Shown piece by piece: positions 6,935 to 6,983 of a stretch of 6,983 nt of DNA (positions within the stretch are counted from its first letter, which is position 1; each line of letters begins with the position of its first letter). A program made the position numbers and the translations under genes. This DNA comes from Desulfobacter curvatus DSM 3379 (GTDB lineage Bacteria; Desulfobacterota; Desulfobacteria; Desulfobacterales; Desulfobacteraceae), in assembly GCF_000373985.1 (NCBI RefSeq), contig NZ_KB892928.1, positions 172 to 7,154 of the forward strand. The letters run 5' to 3'. The notes beneath the pieces were generated by a model. It had not been told where the DNA came from and ran no database searches. It was given only the letters and a program-made list of their open reading frames with translations.

Positions 6935-6983
6935 TGTCCGTGGTTGCCGTCTCACACTAATCGGAGTTGAAAGGGGGCGGACA
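6935..6983. repeat. TGTCCG/CGGACA inverted pair at the window edge
   Basis: TGTCCG at 6935-6940 is perfectly complementary to CGGACA at 6978-6983, spanning 49 bases and ending on the last base of the window. TG...CA ends recall some insertion-sequence termini, but six bases is little evidence and no transposase is present here. Confidence 0.3.

Larger units (their letters stand above)
6568..6983. other. Gene-free region upstream of the synthetase: AT-rich leader, then structured GC-richer DNA
   Basis: No supported gene in 416 bases. About 6568-6760 is AT-rich and probably contains the synthetase promoter. From about 6760 to the end the composition is visibly GC-richer, beginning with the palindrome TCGGCCGA (6764-6771). 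A plus-strand frame stays open from about 6744 to a stop near 6968, but it has no ATG and its Ser/Pro/Arg-rich translation matches nothing I recognise, so I do not call it coding. The minus strand has a shorter open frame ending in a TGA near 6883, also unrecognised. A hairpin and a terminal inverted pair are listed separately. The segment could be a noncoding RNA, a relic, or the edge of an element beyond the window. Confidence 0.5.

Noticed and set aside
6744..6970. Plus-strand open frame of about 74 codons
   Set aside because: No ATG or clear ribosome binding site, biased Ser/Pro/Arg composition, and no recognised family.

Overview
The window holds six protein-coding genes in three transcription units, with no RNA gene, CRISPR array or complete mobile element visible. 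Gene content suggests a Gram-negative anaerobe or facultative anaerobe, most likely a Desulfobacterota (Desulfobacter-like) bacterium. The clues are a large single-chain ADP-forming acyl-CoA synthetase, a DUF2914 protein, a CdaA-type diadenylate cyclase, moderate GC in genes and AT-rich spacers. This taxonomic guess is an inference from gene families only.

Region 1 (191-2917, minus strand) is a tightly packed operon. It reads, in order: a secreted DUF2914 protein; a membrane diadenylate cyclase whose C-terminus carries two YbbR repeats (CdaA and its usual partner CdaR/YbbR on one chain); and a LigB/DODA-type extradiol dioxygenase. The first junction is TAATG (1-nt overlap) and the second is a 20-nt overlap, so the three are probably translated together. 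Positions 1-190 beyond it have no convincing gene or terminator.

Region 2 (2918-3850) is a 279-base divergent spacer followed by one plus-strand gene for a small kinase-fold protein of the lipopolysaccharide-kinase/RIO-like kind. It has a plausible extended -10 promoter. Its start is uncertain: the only upstream ATG lies in a hairpin without a Shine-Dalgarno, while a strong Shine-Dalgarno sits before an in-frame CTG.

Region 3 (3912-6567, minus strand) is a two-gene unit: an 811-residue NDP-forming acyl-CoA synthetase with the ATP-grasp domain first, then a YbcJ-like S4 RNA-binding protein whose start overlaps the synthetase end by 8 nt. It converges on the kinase gene across a 61-base spacer.

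Region 4 (6568-6983) has no supported gene. Its first half is AT-rich upstream DNA; its last ~220 bases are more GC-rich and contain a strong bulged hairpin and a TGTCCG/CGGACA inverted pair ending exactly at the window edge. This is the least explained DNA here and could be a structured RNA or the remnant/end of a mobile element.

The most notable gene-level feature is the cyclase-YbbR fusion joined by overlapping reading frames to a DUF2914 protein and a dioxygenase of unknown substrate. No wholly new system can be demonstrated from the sequence alone.
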